A stretch of DNA of 64,000 nt from Flavobacterium branchiicola (GTDB taxonomy: Bacteria; Bacteroidota; Bacteroidia; Flavobacteriales; Flavobacteriaceae). The notes under the pieces are model-generated. The model saw only the letters and a program-made list of their open reading frames with translations. It was not told where the DNA came from and searched no databases. A program made the position numbers and the translations under genes. The number at the start of each line of letters is the position of its first letter. Positions within the stretch are counted from its first letter, which is position 1. Location of the stretch: NCBI RefSeq assembly GCF_018383905.1, contig NZ_JAGYWA010000003.1:274931-338930 (forward strand). Reading direction: 5' to 3'. Below are positions 20,619-29,781 of the stretch, piece after piece.

Positions 20619-20626
20619 CAAATTTA
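20619..20626 (-). promoter_or_regulatory. Candidate -7 element for the Tc toxin operon
   Basis: Read on the minus strand this is TAAATTTG, a match to TAnnTTTG, about 173 bases upstream of the TcB-TcC start. A TTTG occurs further upstream, but the spacing (about 28) is longer than usual. Confidence 0.3.
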
Positions 20627-20947
20627 CATCTTTTAAAAACATAAAAAATAAGTACAAATACCTGTTTTTAAATAACTTACACACGGAAAGACAAATCAAT
20701 TATAACGAACATTTTATTAAGAGAAAAGTTATTTTAGATTGCATAAAAGTGCCTAAAAGCGTATTTTAAATTTTCTGGAAAAATCAGTGCCAACCGTTTT
20801 CATGGACACAAAAAATAAGGATAGTGAGGTTGTAGAGTATGTATTAAACAGGAGCCTTTCATCACTCTACATAGAAACCGGTTAAAATTAAATTTTAAAA
20901 ACACTTAAAACCGTCAAATTATGCACTTTTTAATTATTAAAACTCAG

Positions 20948-20955
20948 TAAATTTG
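20948..20955 (+). promoter_or_regulatory. Candidate -7 element for the MFS gene
   Basis: TAAATTTG matches TAnnTTTG and ends about 91 bases before the MFS start. No clear -33 element is seen. Confidence 0.3.
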
Positions 20956-21046
20956 ACTAATTTGCATGGATGTTCAATTTGAAAAAGCATTTAAAAAGTA
21001 AACGGAATATTTACTGCTGCTAAAACTTATCAACGCAATTACCGGC

Positions 21047-22438
21047 ATGCAAACTACTGAAACAATCAAAAAAGCATTACCCATTATTCTGGCTACTTCG
21101 ATTTTTATGCAGATGCTGGATTCCACAATTCTAAATACGTCCATAACGGCAATTGCCAGAGATTTGCATGAGTCGCCTCTCGAGATGCAAAATGCTATTA
21201 TTAGCTATGTATTGACATTAGCACTTTTCATGCCGGTGAGCGGGTTTCTGTCAGACAAGTTTGGCACAAGGAAAGTATTTATTTTCGCCCTGATGCTGTT
21301 CAGCATCGGATCTTTGTTTTGCGCGCTCTCACAAAGCCTCAACCATTTGATTTTTTCCCGGGTCATTCAGGGTATTGGAGGAAGTTTGATGACTCCGGTG
21401 GGCAAACTTGCTTTGATTAGAACATTTCCAAAAAATGAATTATTAAAGGCAATGAATTTTGCCATTATCCCCGCTTTAATTGGTCCGGTTTTAGGGCCAT
21501 TGGTTGGCGGTTATATGGTCGATTACCTATCCTGGCACTGGATATTTCTTATAAACATTCCTTTTGGGATCATTGGCATTATTTTAAGTTTGAAATATAT
21601 GCCGGATTACAAATCGCCTATAATCGATTTTGACCTTAAAGGCTTCCTGATTTTTGCAGCTGCGTCCCTGCTTTTGTCTATTTCTTTAGAATTATTTGGA
21701 AATACTGTCCGCGTAACACCTGTCTTGCTCATTTTAATGTCTGGATTTCTAATGTTATACTGGTATTATCGTCATGCCATAAAAGACAATAATCCTCTTT
21801 TCCCATTGAATCTTTTTCAGGTCCGGACTTTTCGTGTGGGCATGATCGGCAATCTGGCAACCCGATTGGGTTACAGTTCTATTCCGTTATTGCTACCCAT
21901 GATGATACAGATTGCCTATGGGCAGTCTGCAGTTACATCCGGATGGATCGTAGCGCCAATGGCGCTTACTGCAATATTTGGAAAATCCTTTGTAATTAAA
22001 ATTTTAAATACTTTCGGATACCGAAAAACCTTAATGGTCAACACTTTTATCATTGGTCTGTTAATTTGTGCACTGGCCATTCCTTCCATTCATACTTCTA
22101 TTTATTGGTACATTCCCATTGTTGCCGTTTTAGGTTTCTTTAACTCGATACAGTTTACCTCTATGAATTCTATTTCTATTGCCGACCTAAGGGTTTATCA
22201 TACCAGCAGCGGCAATTCACTGGTTTCTGTAAATCAACAGCTCGCAATTGGTTTTGGAATTGCTTTGGGATTATTGGTACTTAAATTTTTTCAGGGAGAT
22301 GTTAAGCTCATTCACAACGAAATTCATAATGCGTTCCGCTATACTTTTTTGGTTGTAGGTTCATTAACAATTTTGTCCGGTTTGGTTTTTAGAAGACTAC
22401 ATTTTAAAGATGGTGACAATTTAAAATCTGCCAGTTAA
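21047..22438 (+). CDS. MFS transporter, DHA2 (EmrB/QacA) drug-exporter family
   Basis: A 463-residue inner-membrane proton antiporter with about 14 hydrophobic segments. The start reads MQMLDSTILNTSITAIARDL, the classic DHA2 opening with the motif D1 Asp in TM1. The loop GFLSDKFGTRKVF is MFS motif A, RVIQGIGGSLMTP is motif B, and ALIGPVLGPLVGG is motif C of drug antiporters. It is a stand-alone gene convergent with the end of the ebo operon and divergent from the Tc toxin. No TetR or MarR regulator or periplasmic adaptor lies beside it. The family is clear. The substrate cannot be read from the sequence, and export of the neighbouring operon's product is only a possibility. Confidence 0.9.
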   Translation: MQTTETIKKALPIILATSIFMQMLDSTILNTSITAIARDLHESPLEMQNAIISYVLTLALFMPVSGFLSDKFGTRKVFIFALMLFSIGSLFCALSQSLNHLIFSRVIQGIGGSLMTPVGKLALIRTFPKNELLKAMNFAIIPALIGPVLGPLVGGYMVDYLSWHWIFLINIPFGIIGIILSLKYMPDYKSPIIDFDLKGFLIFAAASLLLSISLELFGNTVRVTPVLLILMSGFLMLYWYYRHAIKDNNPLFPLNLFQVRTFRVGMIGNLATRLGYSSIPLLLPMMIQIAYGQSAVTSGWIVAPMALTAIFGKSFVIKILNTFGYRKTLMVNTFIIGLLICALAIPSIHTSIYWYIPIVAVLGFFNSIQFTSMNSISIADLRVYHTSSGNSLVSVNQQLAIGFGIALGLLVLKFFQGDVKLIHNEIHNAFRYTFLVVGSLTILSGLVFRRLHFKDGDNLKSAS

Positions 22439-22732
22439 TGTTATTTTGGTCTTTCGTTTAGAATTTATCTCAAAAATCCTTCATCTTACCTGACATAAAT
22501 AATATGTAATAAACCATAATATAAAATTTATTCCTGCCAGAATATTTCAGGATTGCAATTCATAGCTTGACAGTATGAGAGCGTTATCTGAATAATTTGT
22601 AAAAGTGAAGTTTTTTGTATTTGCAAGGTTTCTTCCAGTCAGATTGAAATCACTTTTTTTAAAAGAATTTGCATAATATATTGACATCAGATAAATTGTA
22701 ATTCTTTTCGTTAATGCTTATATAATTGCTAT
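22439..22732. other. Convergent intergenic gap, MFS / eboF
   Basis: About 294 AT-rich bases between two convergent stops. I see no gene and no strong hairpin. Confidence 0.5.
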
Positions 22733-24169
22733 CTAATTCAAAAGTTCACAGCTGTTTTTGTCTTCTTGACAACCAGTTGGCTCAAATACTCCCGTTGCCT
22801 CTTTTGCAAAGACGGTATCTAAAATATACTGGCAGACCGAGATGCTTTCCACTTTCTCTGCTTGCTTTTTACTGCTGATAAATACCGGCTTATCCTGTTC
22901 ATTTTCCGGAATGCATCCATGAGATCCTTTTACCAGTTTGGCATCAAGGGGGATTACATCCATAAGAGTGCGAAATCCTAATTTCTTTTTTATCAGTTTT
23001 AGAACAATTCTTGGCAAAATAAATTTCTTTTTAGGGTCTAAAAACAATTCTGCAGGATCATAACCCGTCTTTTTATGAATTTCCACTGTCCTTGCAAAGT
23101 CTGGCGCTTTCTTGTCGTCTAGCCAGTAATAATAGGTAAACCAGCTGTCCTGTTCTGCAACAAGAACAAGCTCGCCTGATCGTTCATGGTTGAGATGATG
23201 TTCTGTTTTCCCTTCATCATCCAATACTTTTGCTATACCTTTTATTTGCTTGAAAAGCTTTTTTAGTTCTGGAATATCATTTTTATCTTTTACATAAATG
23301 TGCGCTATCTGATGGTCTGCTAATGCAAAAGCACGAGATTGGCCGGCATCCAATAATTCCAAACCTCTTTCTTCTCTAATCTGCAGATAGCCCTGTTTGC
23401 GTAAAAATCGGTTAATATCTACCGGATCGTTTACTTTGGTAATACCATACTCGGACAAAACAATAACCTCTGCACCATTACCCTCGAAATACTCTATTAA
23501 ATCTTTGCATACTTTATCAATAGCTTTTACGTCTTTGTCAATTTCAGATGATTTTGGCGCAAATTTTTGACAGCAATAATCTAAATGTGGCAAATAAATT
23601 AAGGTGAGTGTGGGATTGTACCATTCGTAGACCAGTTTTGATGCTTTGGCGATCCACTCACTGGAACGTATTGATGTTTTTGGTCCCCAAAAATCAAAGA
23701 GCGGAAACACCCCTAATGCCTCTTGCAACCGATCCCGCAAATTAGCCGGTTTTGAATAAGAATCCGGTTTTTTCTGCCCGTCTGCCCAATATTGTGGACG
23801 AGGAGTAACCGTATAATCTGCATCTGAATACATATTATACCACCAGAACATATTGGCACAGGTAAATGTCGGATCCTTTTTTTTTGCTAAATCCCAAATC
23901 CTTGGACTTTGTATGAGCTTGTTTGATTGTTTCCACATCTTAACTTCGGCATCGGTTCTGTCATACCATCCATTACCAACAATACCGTGCTCTGAGGGCC
24001 ATTTTCCAGTTAAATAAGTGGTTTGAGCCGAACAGGTAAGTGCCGGAAGTACAGGTTCAATAATGCTTAAATGGTGCTTTTTTTTAAGCCATTGGTACAG
24101 AAAAAGTTCTGGATCCTCAAGCAAAGTAGTTGTAAGTCCTACTACATTAATTACGACTGTTTTTTGCAT
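22733..24169 (-). CDS. eboF: EboF: alkaline phosphatase superfamily phosphodiesterase of the ebo cluster
   Basis: A 478-residue cytoplasmic-looking protein of the alkaline phosphatase/nucleotide pyrophosphatase superfamily. No signal peptide is seen. The nucleophile region reads PALTCSAQTTYLTGKWPSEHG (about 40-60), with a Thr or Ser next to the metal site as in NPP-type phosphodiesterases. Further metal-ligand motifs are LPHLDYCCQ, LSEYGI and the SHG of VKGSHGCIP. It is the last gene of the eboA-F series, 18 bases after eboE. In other bacteria and some algal plastids this protein belongs to the conserved ebo cluster, whose exact chemistry is not settled. The family is secure; the name rests on gene order and domain content. 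Confidence 0.85.
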   Translation of the reverse strand: MQKTVVINVVGLTTTLLEDPELFLYQWLKKKHHLSIIEPVLPALTCSAQTTYLTGKWPSEHGIVGNGWYDRTDAEVKMWKQSNKLIQSPRIWDLAKKKDPTFTCANMFWWYNMYSDADYTVTPRPQYWADGQKKPDSYSKPANLRDRLQEALGVFPLFDFWGPKTSIRSSEWIAKASKLVYEWYNPTLTLIYLPHLDYCCQKFAPKSSEIDKDVKAIDKVCKDLIEYFEGNGAEVIVLSEYGITKVNDPVDINRFLRKQGYLQIREERGLELLDAGQSRAFALADHQIAHIYVKDKNDIPELKKLFKQIKGIAKVLDDEGKTEHHLNHERSGELVLVAEQDSWFTYYYWLDDKKAPDFARTVEIHKKTGYDPAELFLDPKKKFILPRIVLKLIKKKLGFRTLMDVIPLDAKLVKGSHGCIPENEQDKPVFISSKKQAEKVESISVCQYILDTVFAKEATGVFEPTGCQEDKNSCELLN

Positions 24170-24187
24170 TGTTTTTGGAATTAATAT

Positions 24188-25435
24188 TTAAAGTGAGTTT
24201 GTGTTGATAATCTGCTCTTTTACCTCGGCTGTTACTTTGTTTAAAACCCATTTTAATTCTCTTTCAATAGATTGTGTCAAATCTAGTTGCAAATGAGCAG
24301 GCAGTACTTCCCATGTATAGGTCTCTATTTCTAAATGTTTGGTAAATCCTGTCTTTTTCCAATTTTGTAAAATATTTACAATATCACATTGAGTAGATTG
24401 CAATAGTTGATAATCTTCAATAAATATTGGGACATGAAAATGGGTACGAAGCTCCATAAAATCATCACGTTTCATTGCTTCTATTCCATTTTTTAAATCA
24501 TTAAATTTATGCAGTCTCTCATCAGTCGTTTTAATTACCACCTGGTGCAGATAGGTAGGCTCATCAAAATTGCGCAGGCAACTTTGCAGTTCGTCAACAG
24601 ATGCATCTGATAAAACTGTACATTTAAGAGCGGCGCTAATTTGTAATTTTCCAATCTTTAAACCATGCTTTTCCATTTTCTTTATCACCTCTTCACTTTC
24701 TTCATAGCCAATGGCAAAATGGCAAACATCATAACAAAGCTGTAGATGATTACGTATATGTTCTTCTGCCTGGGATAAACTACATGAAAGATGTGCCGCT
24801 AGTATTGAAGCCCCGTCCTTGAGTAAATAATCTCTAAAAAAGGCAATGTATTCATCACTGTTTTCAATTATGCCGTCTGGTTCAGGTTCAATATCCAGAT
24901 GCATAAATATACCGCTGGTTTGGTAAAATTCAACTAACTGTATAACAATAGTGATTAGTTGTTTTGTGGCAATTTGTCTGGCCTGAATTAAACTTGCTTC
25001 GGTTTTATACCAGTGCTTATATGAAAGCGGTGAAGTCGAAATCCCTCCTTCTATTCCTTCTGGTAAAAGTTGCCCCAAGATGGTAAAAAGCAATTTTGTA
25101 TAGTTTAAACGCTCACTGCTTGTCCAGTCCGGTAAATGCACTTTATCCTTGACTGGCTCATTGTGAAAATTTCCATATGGAAATCCATTCATGGTAAAAA
25201 CATACATTTCATTTTGCAACAACCAATCTTTGAATAATGATAAGTTATCATCTAATACCAATTCTGTTGCAGCCTGATAAGAAAGACGCAAACCTATACC
25301 AAAAGGCATATCTGGCGATACTTTCTTTTTAAGAGGTACACAATAGGTCTGTATACTTTTAAAAACAGCCTCCCAGGATTCACCAGAATGAATGTTGGTA
25401 CAATAACTTAAATGACCATCTGGACTGATTAACAT
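24188..25435 (-). CDS. eboE: EboE: TIM-barrel metabolite traffic protein of the ebo cluster
   Basis: A 415-residue protein of the sugar-phosphate isomerase-like TIM-barrel class. I chose the ATG at 25435: its ATG TTA overlaps the eboD stop by 7 bases, while the longer reading would need a TTG at 25456. The N-terminus GHLSYCTNIHSGESW is the characteristic EboE opening. HLDIEPEPDG and LCYDVCHFAIGYEE are the likely metal/substrate strands of the barrel. In cyanobacteria this protein family is encoded in the ebo cluster linked to moving a scytonemin precursor to the periplasm. The specific substrate here is unknown. The assignment is strong because it sits between eboD and eboF. Confidence 0.88.
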   Translation of the reverse strand: MLISPDGHLSYCTNIHSGESWEAVFKSIQTYCVPLKKKVSPDMPFGIGLRLSYQAATELVLDDNLSLFKDWLLQNEMYVFTMNGFPYGNFHNEPVKDKVHLPDWTSSERLNYTKLLFTILGQLLPEGIEGGISTSPLSYKHWYKTEASLIQARQIATKQLITIVIQLVEFYQTSGIFMHLDIEPEPDGIIENSDEYIAFFRDYLLKDGASILAAHLSCSLSQAEEHIRNHLQLCYDVCHFAIGYEESEEVIKKMEKHGLKIGKLQISAALKCTVLSDASVDELQSCLRNFDEPTYLHQVVIKTTDERLHKFNDLKNGIEAMKRDDFMELRTHFHVPIFIEDYQLLQSTQCDIVNILQNWKKTGFTKHLEIETYTWEVLPAHLQLDLTQSIERELKWVLNKVTAEVKEQIINTNSL

Positions 25436-26601
25436 ACTTCGGTATTTAATTGACAAAATGAAAACAGATACTGAACAGATTCGGTAATTAATTCCTTATC
25501 TAATGCGTGTACCTCATCTCCAGTTCCTATATCACTTAATAACATAATTGTAAGTTGCCCTCCCAGATGTTCTCTAAACTCATCTAATCCTTTTACCAAC
25601 TCATCGAGATGCGTATCAAGAACAGAATGATTTATTGCAAAACCAAGTGCTAAGAAACATTTTAAGATTCTATCGAGACTGGATTTATCAATTTTATGTG
25701 ATAAATAAGAGTAGGTAACATCGAGGGAAATACCTATTGCCACGGCTTCTCCATGAGTAATATCATAATTGGTAAGCTGCTCCATTTTGTGCGCTGCCCA
25801 ATGTCCAAAATCTAAGGGACGAGAGGACCCTTTTTCAAAAGGATCTCCTTTTTTAGAAATATGCTCGGTATGTAAAGCCGCACAACGAATAATAAGTGTT
25901 TCCATAACTGAAACATTTCTAGTATTGAGTGCTTTAGTATTGTGCTCTATCCAGTCAAAAAAAGAAGCATCCTTAATGAGCGCCACTTTTATAGCCTCGG
26001 ATATTCCGGATCGCCAATTGCGGTCACTTAAAGTAGTTAAAAAATCGGAATCGTTTAGTACAGCATATGGTGGGGCAAATGTGCCCAGGAAATTCTTTTT
26101 TCCAAAATAATTCATACTGTTCTTAACCCCCACACCCGAATCATTTTGTGATAAAACCGTTGTAGGTATTCGAATAAGCCGTACACCACGATGTGCTATT
26201 GCAGCTGCATAACCAACAGCATCCAGTACAGCTCCTCCACCTATTGCTATAAGGAAAGAATGTCTGTCTATTTTATTGGTATGAATTAATTCCAGTACGC
26301 CTTTAATGTATTTTGAAGTGTTCTTAACATCCTCACCTCCTTGTACTACCAGTATGTTACTTTCAGTAACGCCAAATTGATACTCATTAAAATACTTTAT
26401 AACTTTTGTAATAAATTGACTTGTAGCATCCACAACTCCTTTATCTATTACAATTGTTACTTTGGGCTGCTGAAAACCAGGTTCTTTCTTCATCACATCC
26501 ATAAGTGATGTATTATTTACATTAAATAGAGAACGACTAAAAACGATGTCATAATTAAATGTAACTTGAAAATTTTGCTGAAGTAGGTGTTGATGTTTCA
26601 T
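25429..26601 (-). CDS. eboD: EboD: 3-dehydroquinate synthase-like sugar phosphate cyclase
   Basis: 390 residues from the ATG at 26601. A longer reading from 26685 would overlap eboC by 68 bases and start with an untypical Cys/Leu stretch, so the internal Met (MKHQHLLQ) is chosen. The family signature is clear: GGGAVLDAVGYAAAI for NAD binding, RIPTTVLSQNDSGVGVKN, SGISEAIKVALI with the metal Glu, LDFGHWAAHKME and ITHGEAVAIG with the metal His residues. Dehydroquinate synthases and the related valiolone and amino-DHQ synthases share this fold. A housekeeping AroB is not expected in this context, and the neighbours make it EboD. It starts 16 bases after eboC and overlaps eboE by 7. Confidence 0.9.
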   Translation of the reverse strand: MKHQHLLQQNFQVTFNYDIVFSRSLFNVNNTSLMDVMKKEPGFQQPKVTIVIDKGVVDATSQFITKVIKYFNEYQFGVTESNILVVQGGEDVKNTSKYIKGVLELIHTNKIDRHSFLIAIGGGAVLDAVGYAAAIAHRGVRLIRIPTTVLSQNDSGVGVKNSMNYFGKKNFLGTFAPPYAVLNDSDFLTTLSDRNWRSGISEAIKVALIKDASFFDWIEHNTKALNTRNVSVMETLIIRCAALHTEHISKKGDPFEKGSSRPLDFGHWAAHKMEQLTNYDITHGEAVAIGISLDVTYSYLSHKIDKSSLDRILKCFLALGFAINHSVLDTHLDELVKGLDEFREHLGGQLTIMLLSDIGTGDEVHALDKELITESVQYLFSFCQLNTEVC

Positions 26602-26617
26602 ATTATATAAATTATAA

Positions 26618-27514
26618 TCAGGTAACTGCAAATTTTTTGGATAACAGTATAGACAATGGCAATAAAGCCAAAACAAACAGTGCATAAACCAATCCTGCCG
26701 AGCCTGCTACATAACTGGCATTAAGGGGGATTAAAGATAAGACTCCTGTTTTAACAGCTTTTTGTATCGTAGCGGGCTGGTTGTAAACAAAAGCTTTATA
26801 TTTTGCAAAAAAATTAATTCCGTACCAAAAAAGAAGAAACGGTAATAGAATCCAAAATCTAAATTCAAGTAGCTGCCCTATATAAACAAACAATCCTACT
26901 ACTATAACATCTAACAGTAAAGCAAGAAGTATCGCTGGTTTGTTATTACCACCTGCCTCTTTTTTGGCAGTAAGTGTAATGGCTGCTATAAATAAAATGG
27001 GAATAATACCAATATACCAATAATTAAAAACGGCATCCTTACTGATACTCATTCCTAAAAGCAAATTTCCTCCCCGACAAAGCCCCATATTTAATGGGCC
27101 TATAACGGGGTAATGTTTGCTTATCTTATCATAACTTAGTGCTAAAAGACTAATAATAAATGCTAAAACCCCACTTAAAGTTGATACCAAAAACGCAAAT
27201 CCAATCCCCATTAAAAGCATTAGGCATCCAAGCAAAACAGCTTCATTCTTGCTAACCAAACCACGAGGAAGTATTCGTTCGGGGCGGTTAATACTATCGG
27301 ATTTTAAATCAAAAATGTCATTAAATACAATTCCGCCTCCATACAAACCTATTGTTGAAACTGTTAACAATAATATCCTGACTATAAAATGATTATGATC
27401 ACTATCCAAAATTAAAACTCCCGAAACAGCAATACCTGCAAGAATATCTGCCACTGCCGTAACAATATTTGCCGGTCGCAATAAGGTTAAAACATAAAAT
27501 AATTTACCAGACAT
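26618..27514 (-). CDS. eboC: EboC: UbiA-family prenyltransferase
   Basis: A 298-residue polytopic membrane protein of the UbiA superfamily. The first Asp-rich motif is NDIFDLKSDSINRPERILPRG (about 65-85), fitting NDxxDxxxD. The second, near LALSYDKISKHYPVIGPLN, is a shortened form of the usual YxxxKR/DxxxD region. About eight or nine hydrophobic segments follow. Such enzymes join an isoprenoid diphosphate to an aromatic or lipid acceptor. The gene starts directly at the end of eboB with no gap and is followed by eboD. The family is firm; acceptor and donor are unknown. Confidence 0.88.
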   Translation of the reverse strand: MSGKLFYVLTLLRPANIVTAVADILAGIAVSGVLILDSDHNHFIVRILLLTVSTIGLYGGGIVFNDIFDLKSDSINRPERILPRGLVSKNEAVLLGCLMLLMGIGFAFLVSTLSGVLAFIISLLALSYDKISKHYPVIGPLNMGLCRGGNLLLGMSISKDAVFNYWYIGIIPILFIAAITLTAKKEAGGNNKPAILLALLLDVIVVGLFVYIGQLLEFRFWILLPFLLFWYGINFFAKYKAFVYNQPATIQKAVKTGVLSLIPLNASYVAGSAGLVYALFVLALLPLSILLSKKFAVT

Positions 27515-28423
27515 TTAGTTCTCTATAATAATTTTAGGATACACTATTTCCTGAGCTTCTTGTCCTCTAAGAACACTGCTCCCTTCAAACAAAGAGTCCT
27601 GGGCAATTACCATTTCGTTTTTCCAGTCTTCCTCATTCATCTGCCCGCTTTGTCCATAAGCTGTTAATGCATTTTTATAACAGGTTAAATGCACATCTTC
27701 TTTAGCAATTCCTCTTTCGAGCATTAAAGCCGCCGTTTTAGGAACCGATAAAGGATCACTTACACCCCAATCAGCAGAACTATCTACAATGATACGTTCA
27801 GATCCGTATTGCTTTACGACCTCAACCATTCGTTCATTTCCCATTTTAGTATTAGGATAAATAGTAAAAGCGGCCCAATATCCACGATCCAAAACCTGTT
27901 TGGCAGTTTCTTCATTATTATGATCTATCACTACCATATGTGGTGCGATTCCGTGCTCTTCAAGCACATCCATGCTCCTGATTGTTCCGTTCTTTTTATC
28001 CCGATGCGGCGTATGAACCATTACTGGCAGCTTAAACTGTAGTGCCAATTCAATCTGCAGCCTAAAGTATTTATCCTCGGCTGGGGTCTGGTCATCGTAA
28101 CCAATTTCCCCAATGGCCACAACGCCTTCTTTTGCCGCAAATAATGGTAACAAATCCATTACTTTTTCTGCCAGAGCCTCGTTGTTTGCTTCTTTAGAAT
28201 TTAAGCCTATTGTACAGTAATGCTTAATCCCAAATTGCGAAGCTCTGAATCTTTCCCAACCAACCAAAGTACTAAAGTAGTCTTTAAATGAGGAAGCTTC
28301 TGTTCGGGCTTGTCCTAACCAAAATGCAGGTTCTATAACTGCCACAACACCTGCAGCACGCATAGCCTGATAATCATCGGTTGTTCTGGATACCATATGA
28401 ATATGTGGATCGATATAATACAT
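27515..28423 (-). CDS. eboB: EboB: TatD-like metal-dependent hydrolase
   Basis: A 302-residue amidohydrolase-fold enzyme. The metal motifs are PHIHM (His7 and His9), AIGEIGYDD (Glu), VMVHTPHRDKK (His), VIDHNNEE (His) and VDSSADWG (Asp), all in the order expected for TatD/phosphotriesterase-like hydrolases. It starts three bases after eboA and abuts eboC, so translation is likely coupled. In the ebo cluster this member is always the hydrolase next to EboA and EboC. Its substrate is not known. The family call is firm. Confidence 0.88.
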   Translation of the reverse strand: MYYIDPHIHMVSRTTDDYQAMRAAGVVAVIEPAFWLGQARTEASSFKDYFSTLVGWERFRASQFGIKHYCTIGLNSKEANNEALAEKVMDLLPLFAAKEGVVAIGEIGYDDQTPAEDKYFRLQIELALQFKLPVMVHTPHRDKKNGTIRSMDVLEEHGIAPHMVVIDHNNEETAKQVLDRGYWAAFTIYPNTKMGNERMVEVVKQYGSERIIVDSSADWGVSDPLSVPKTAALMLERGIAKEDVHLTCYKNALTAYGQSGQMNEEDWKNEMVIAQDSLFEGSSVLRGQEAQEIVYPKIIIEN

Positions 28424-28426
28424 ATA

Positions 28427-29290
28427 CTAAGATTTTAATTGTGAATAATATTTTGTTCCTATTTCGTGCCATGTAATAACACTATCTTGTAATAATTCTT
28501 TAGAGATTTCACTCTCATTGTAAAACGAACTTTCTTTTAAAGCTTTTAATGCTGCTGGTTTGGTTAATGTATCACCGGTCTCTATAGCACTGAGTAAATC
28601 GGCCGCTATTTCCTGATTAACATAACCAGCAACCAACCTCCATATTTCTGGTGTCACCAATCTGCCTGCCGACCAGCGCTCGTGGATATAATCATGCACG
28701 ATTAAGGCCAGTTTTTCACTTTTGCGCAAGTCCAAATCAATAATTTGATACAACGGACGTCCCATAAAGACAGCTTTTAAAACCAGTTGATTCCAGGGGT
28801 CTATTGGCAAATATTTTGCTGCAAAAGGATTAGCCAGCGCAATGGCATCAAAAACAGCAACCATATTTGTCCTTATTCCCTCCTGAACCAGTAAAATAAA
28901 ATCGGGAGCATTTTTTAAGAAATAGAGTCCTCTGTACAAACAAACAAGCTCTTTAATATCAGCCATTTGGGCCAGATTTTTTATTATTTCTACATTTTGA
29001 CCTACAGGAAGATAAACCATTAACAAACAGCGACAAAGCTCCTGTAAATCCCAATTACTGTGTGTAAAACCTGGATAGAATTTTTCTAATTGTATCTTTT
29101 CCTTTGCGGTCCATTGTGGAATAACAGGAGAAATATTTCTGGAGATTAATCCAAATGTCTGGAAAAACTGTGCAGAATTTTCAAAAATGATGTTTCTTTT
29201 AAACCAGTCTAATTCAGATCCTGAAAGTTTACTCTGAATTATTTCTTTTATTGATTCTTCAATATCCGTTTGGGCTGATGTTGCTATCAT
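28427..29290 (-). CDS. eboA: EboA domain protein
   Basis: A 287-residue soluble, mostly helical protein. I recognise it as EboA from length, content and position immediately before a TatD-like EboB. Features include SELDWFKRNIIFENSAQFFQTFGLISR in the first 50 residues, a Cys-containing helix (CRCLLMVYLP), LANPFAAKYLPIDPWNQLVLKAVFMG in the middle, and a C-terminal helix ending KYYSQLKS. No catalytic motif is obvious and the biochemical role of EboA is not established. It lies 38 bases after the VOC gene in the same run of minus-strand genes. Confidence 0.82.
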   Translation of the reverse strand: MIATSAQTDIEESIKEIIQSKLSGSELDWFKRNIIFENSAQFFQTFGLISRNISPVIPQWTAKEKIQLEKFYPGFTHSNWDLQELCRCLLMVYLPVGQNVEIIKNLAQMADIKELVCLYRGLYFLKNAPDFILLVQEGIRTNMVAVFDAIALANPFAAKYLPIDPWNQLVLKAVFMGRPLYQIIDLDLRKSEKLALIVHDYIHERWSAGRLVTPEIWRLVAGYVNQEIAADLLSAIETGDTLTKPAALKALKESSFYNESEISKELLQDSVITWHEIGTKYYSQLKS

Positions 29291-29328
29291 GTCTCCTAAT
29301 TTTACTAATTACACTATTTTGACATCTC

Positions 29329-29757
29329 TTATTTCAAAATATTCTCTCTGATAACCAAGGAATTGTTATCCGGATCTCTGAAAAAGAAAAACTTGTCCTC
29401 GTATCCTTCGTCTGAAATATTAGAAATAATTTCTGTACCATCTATTACAACATTTTTAGATTTGAAATAATCCAGTGTCGCCTGTATGTTATCTACAATA
29501 AAACTTGGCACAGTTCCTGTTTCGGGCAATGGATAAAATGGGGCATTAATATCTTTGTATAAGCCCAGCATAAAACCGCTTTGAGTCTCGGAGCCTAAAT
29601 ACAATTGCATAAAAGATTCCATACCGTAATGTCCGTCAGAATTAAGCGTGTATTTTTCATCAACCTTAAATCCCAGAATTTCTTCATAGAATTTTTGAGA
29701 TTTAAGGATATCACTCACTGATAATTTGATGACGACTTCTTTTGACCTGAATTTCAT
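29329..29757 (-). CDS. VOC (glyoxalase/bleomycin-resistance/dioxygenase) superfamily protein
   Basis: 142 residues, the usual length for a single-chain VOC protein built from two beta-alpha-beta-beta-beta modules. The start VVIKLSVSDILKSQKFYEEILGFKV and the end FFFFRDPDNNSLVIRENI are typical. The usual N-terminal metal His is replaced (KLSVSD), and a Glu near the end (IREN) remains, so it may bind a ligand rather than act as a metalloenzyme. It sits between the ferritin-like VioB half and eboA with 24 and 38 base gaps, so it is probably co-transcribed and may act on or bind the same metabolite. That role is inference. Confidence 0.8.
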   Translation of the reverse strand: MKFRSKEVVIKLSVSDILKSQKFYEEILGFKVDEKYTLNSDGHYGMESFMQLYLGSETQSGFMLGLYKDINAPFYPLPETGTVPSFIVDNIQATLDYFKSKNVVIDGTEIISNISDEGYEDKFFFFRDPDNNSLVIRENILK

Positions 29758-29781
29758 TTTAGACTTTTTTTATTCTATAAA

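Larger units (their letters stand above)
20447..21046. other. Divergent intergenic region, Tc operon / MFS gene
   Basis: About 600 AT-rich bases between the divergent Tc toxin and MFS starts. The region holds candidate -7 elements for each direction but no gene that I can support. Confidence 0.5.

Noticed and set aside
25436..25456. Longer EboE start at a TTG
   Set aside because: The ATG at 25435 gives a 7-base overlap with eboD and the expected EboE N-terminus.
26602..26685. Longer EboD start
   Set aside because: It would overlap eboC by 68 bases and add a Cys/Leu/Tyr-rich stretch not expected for the family.
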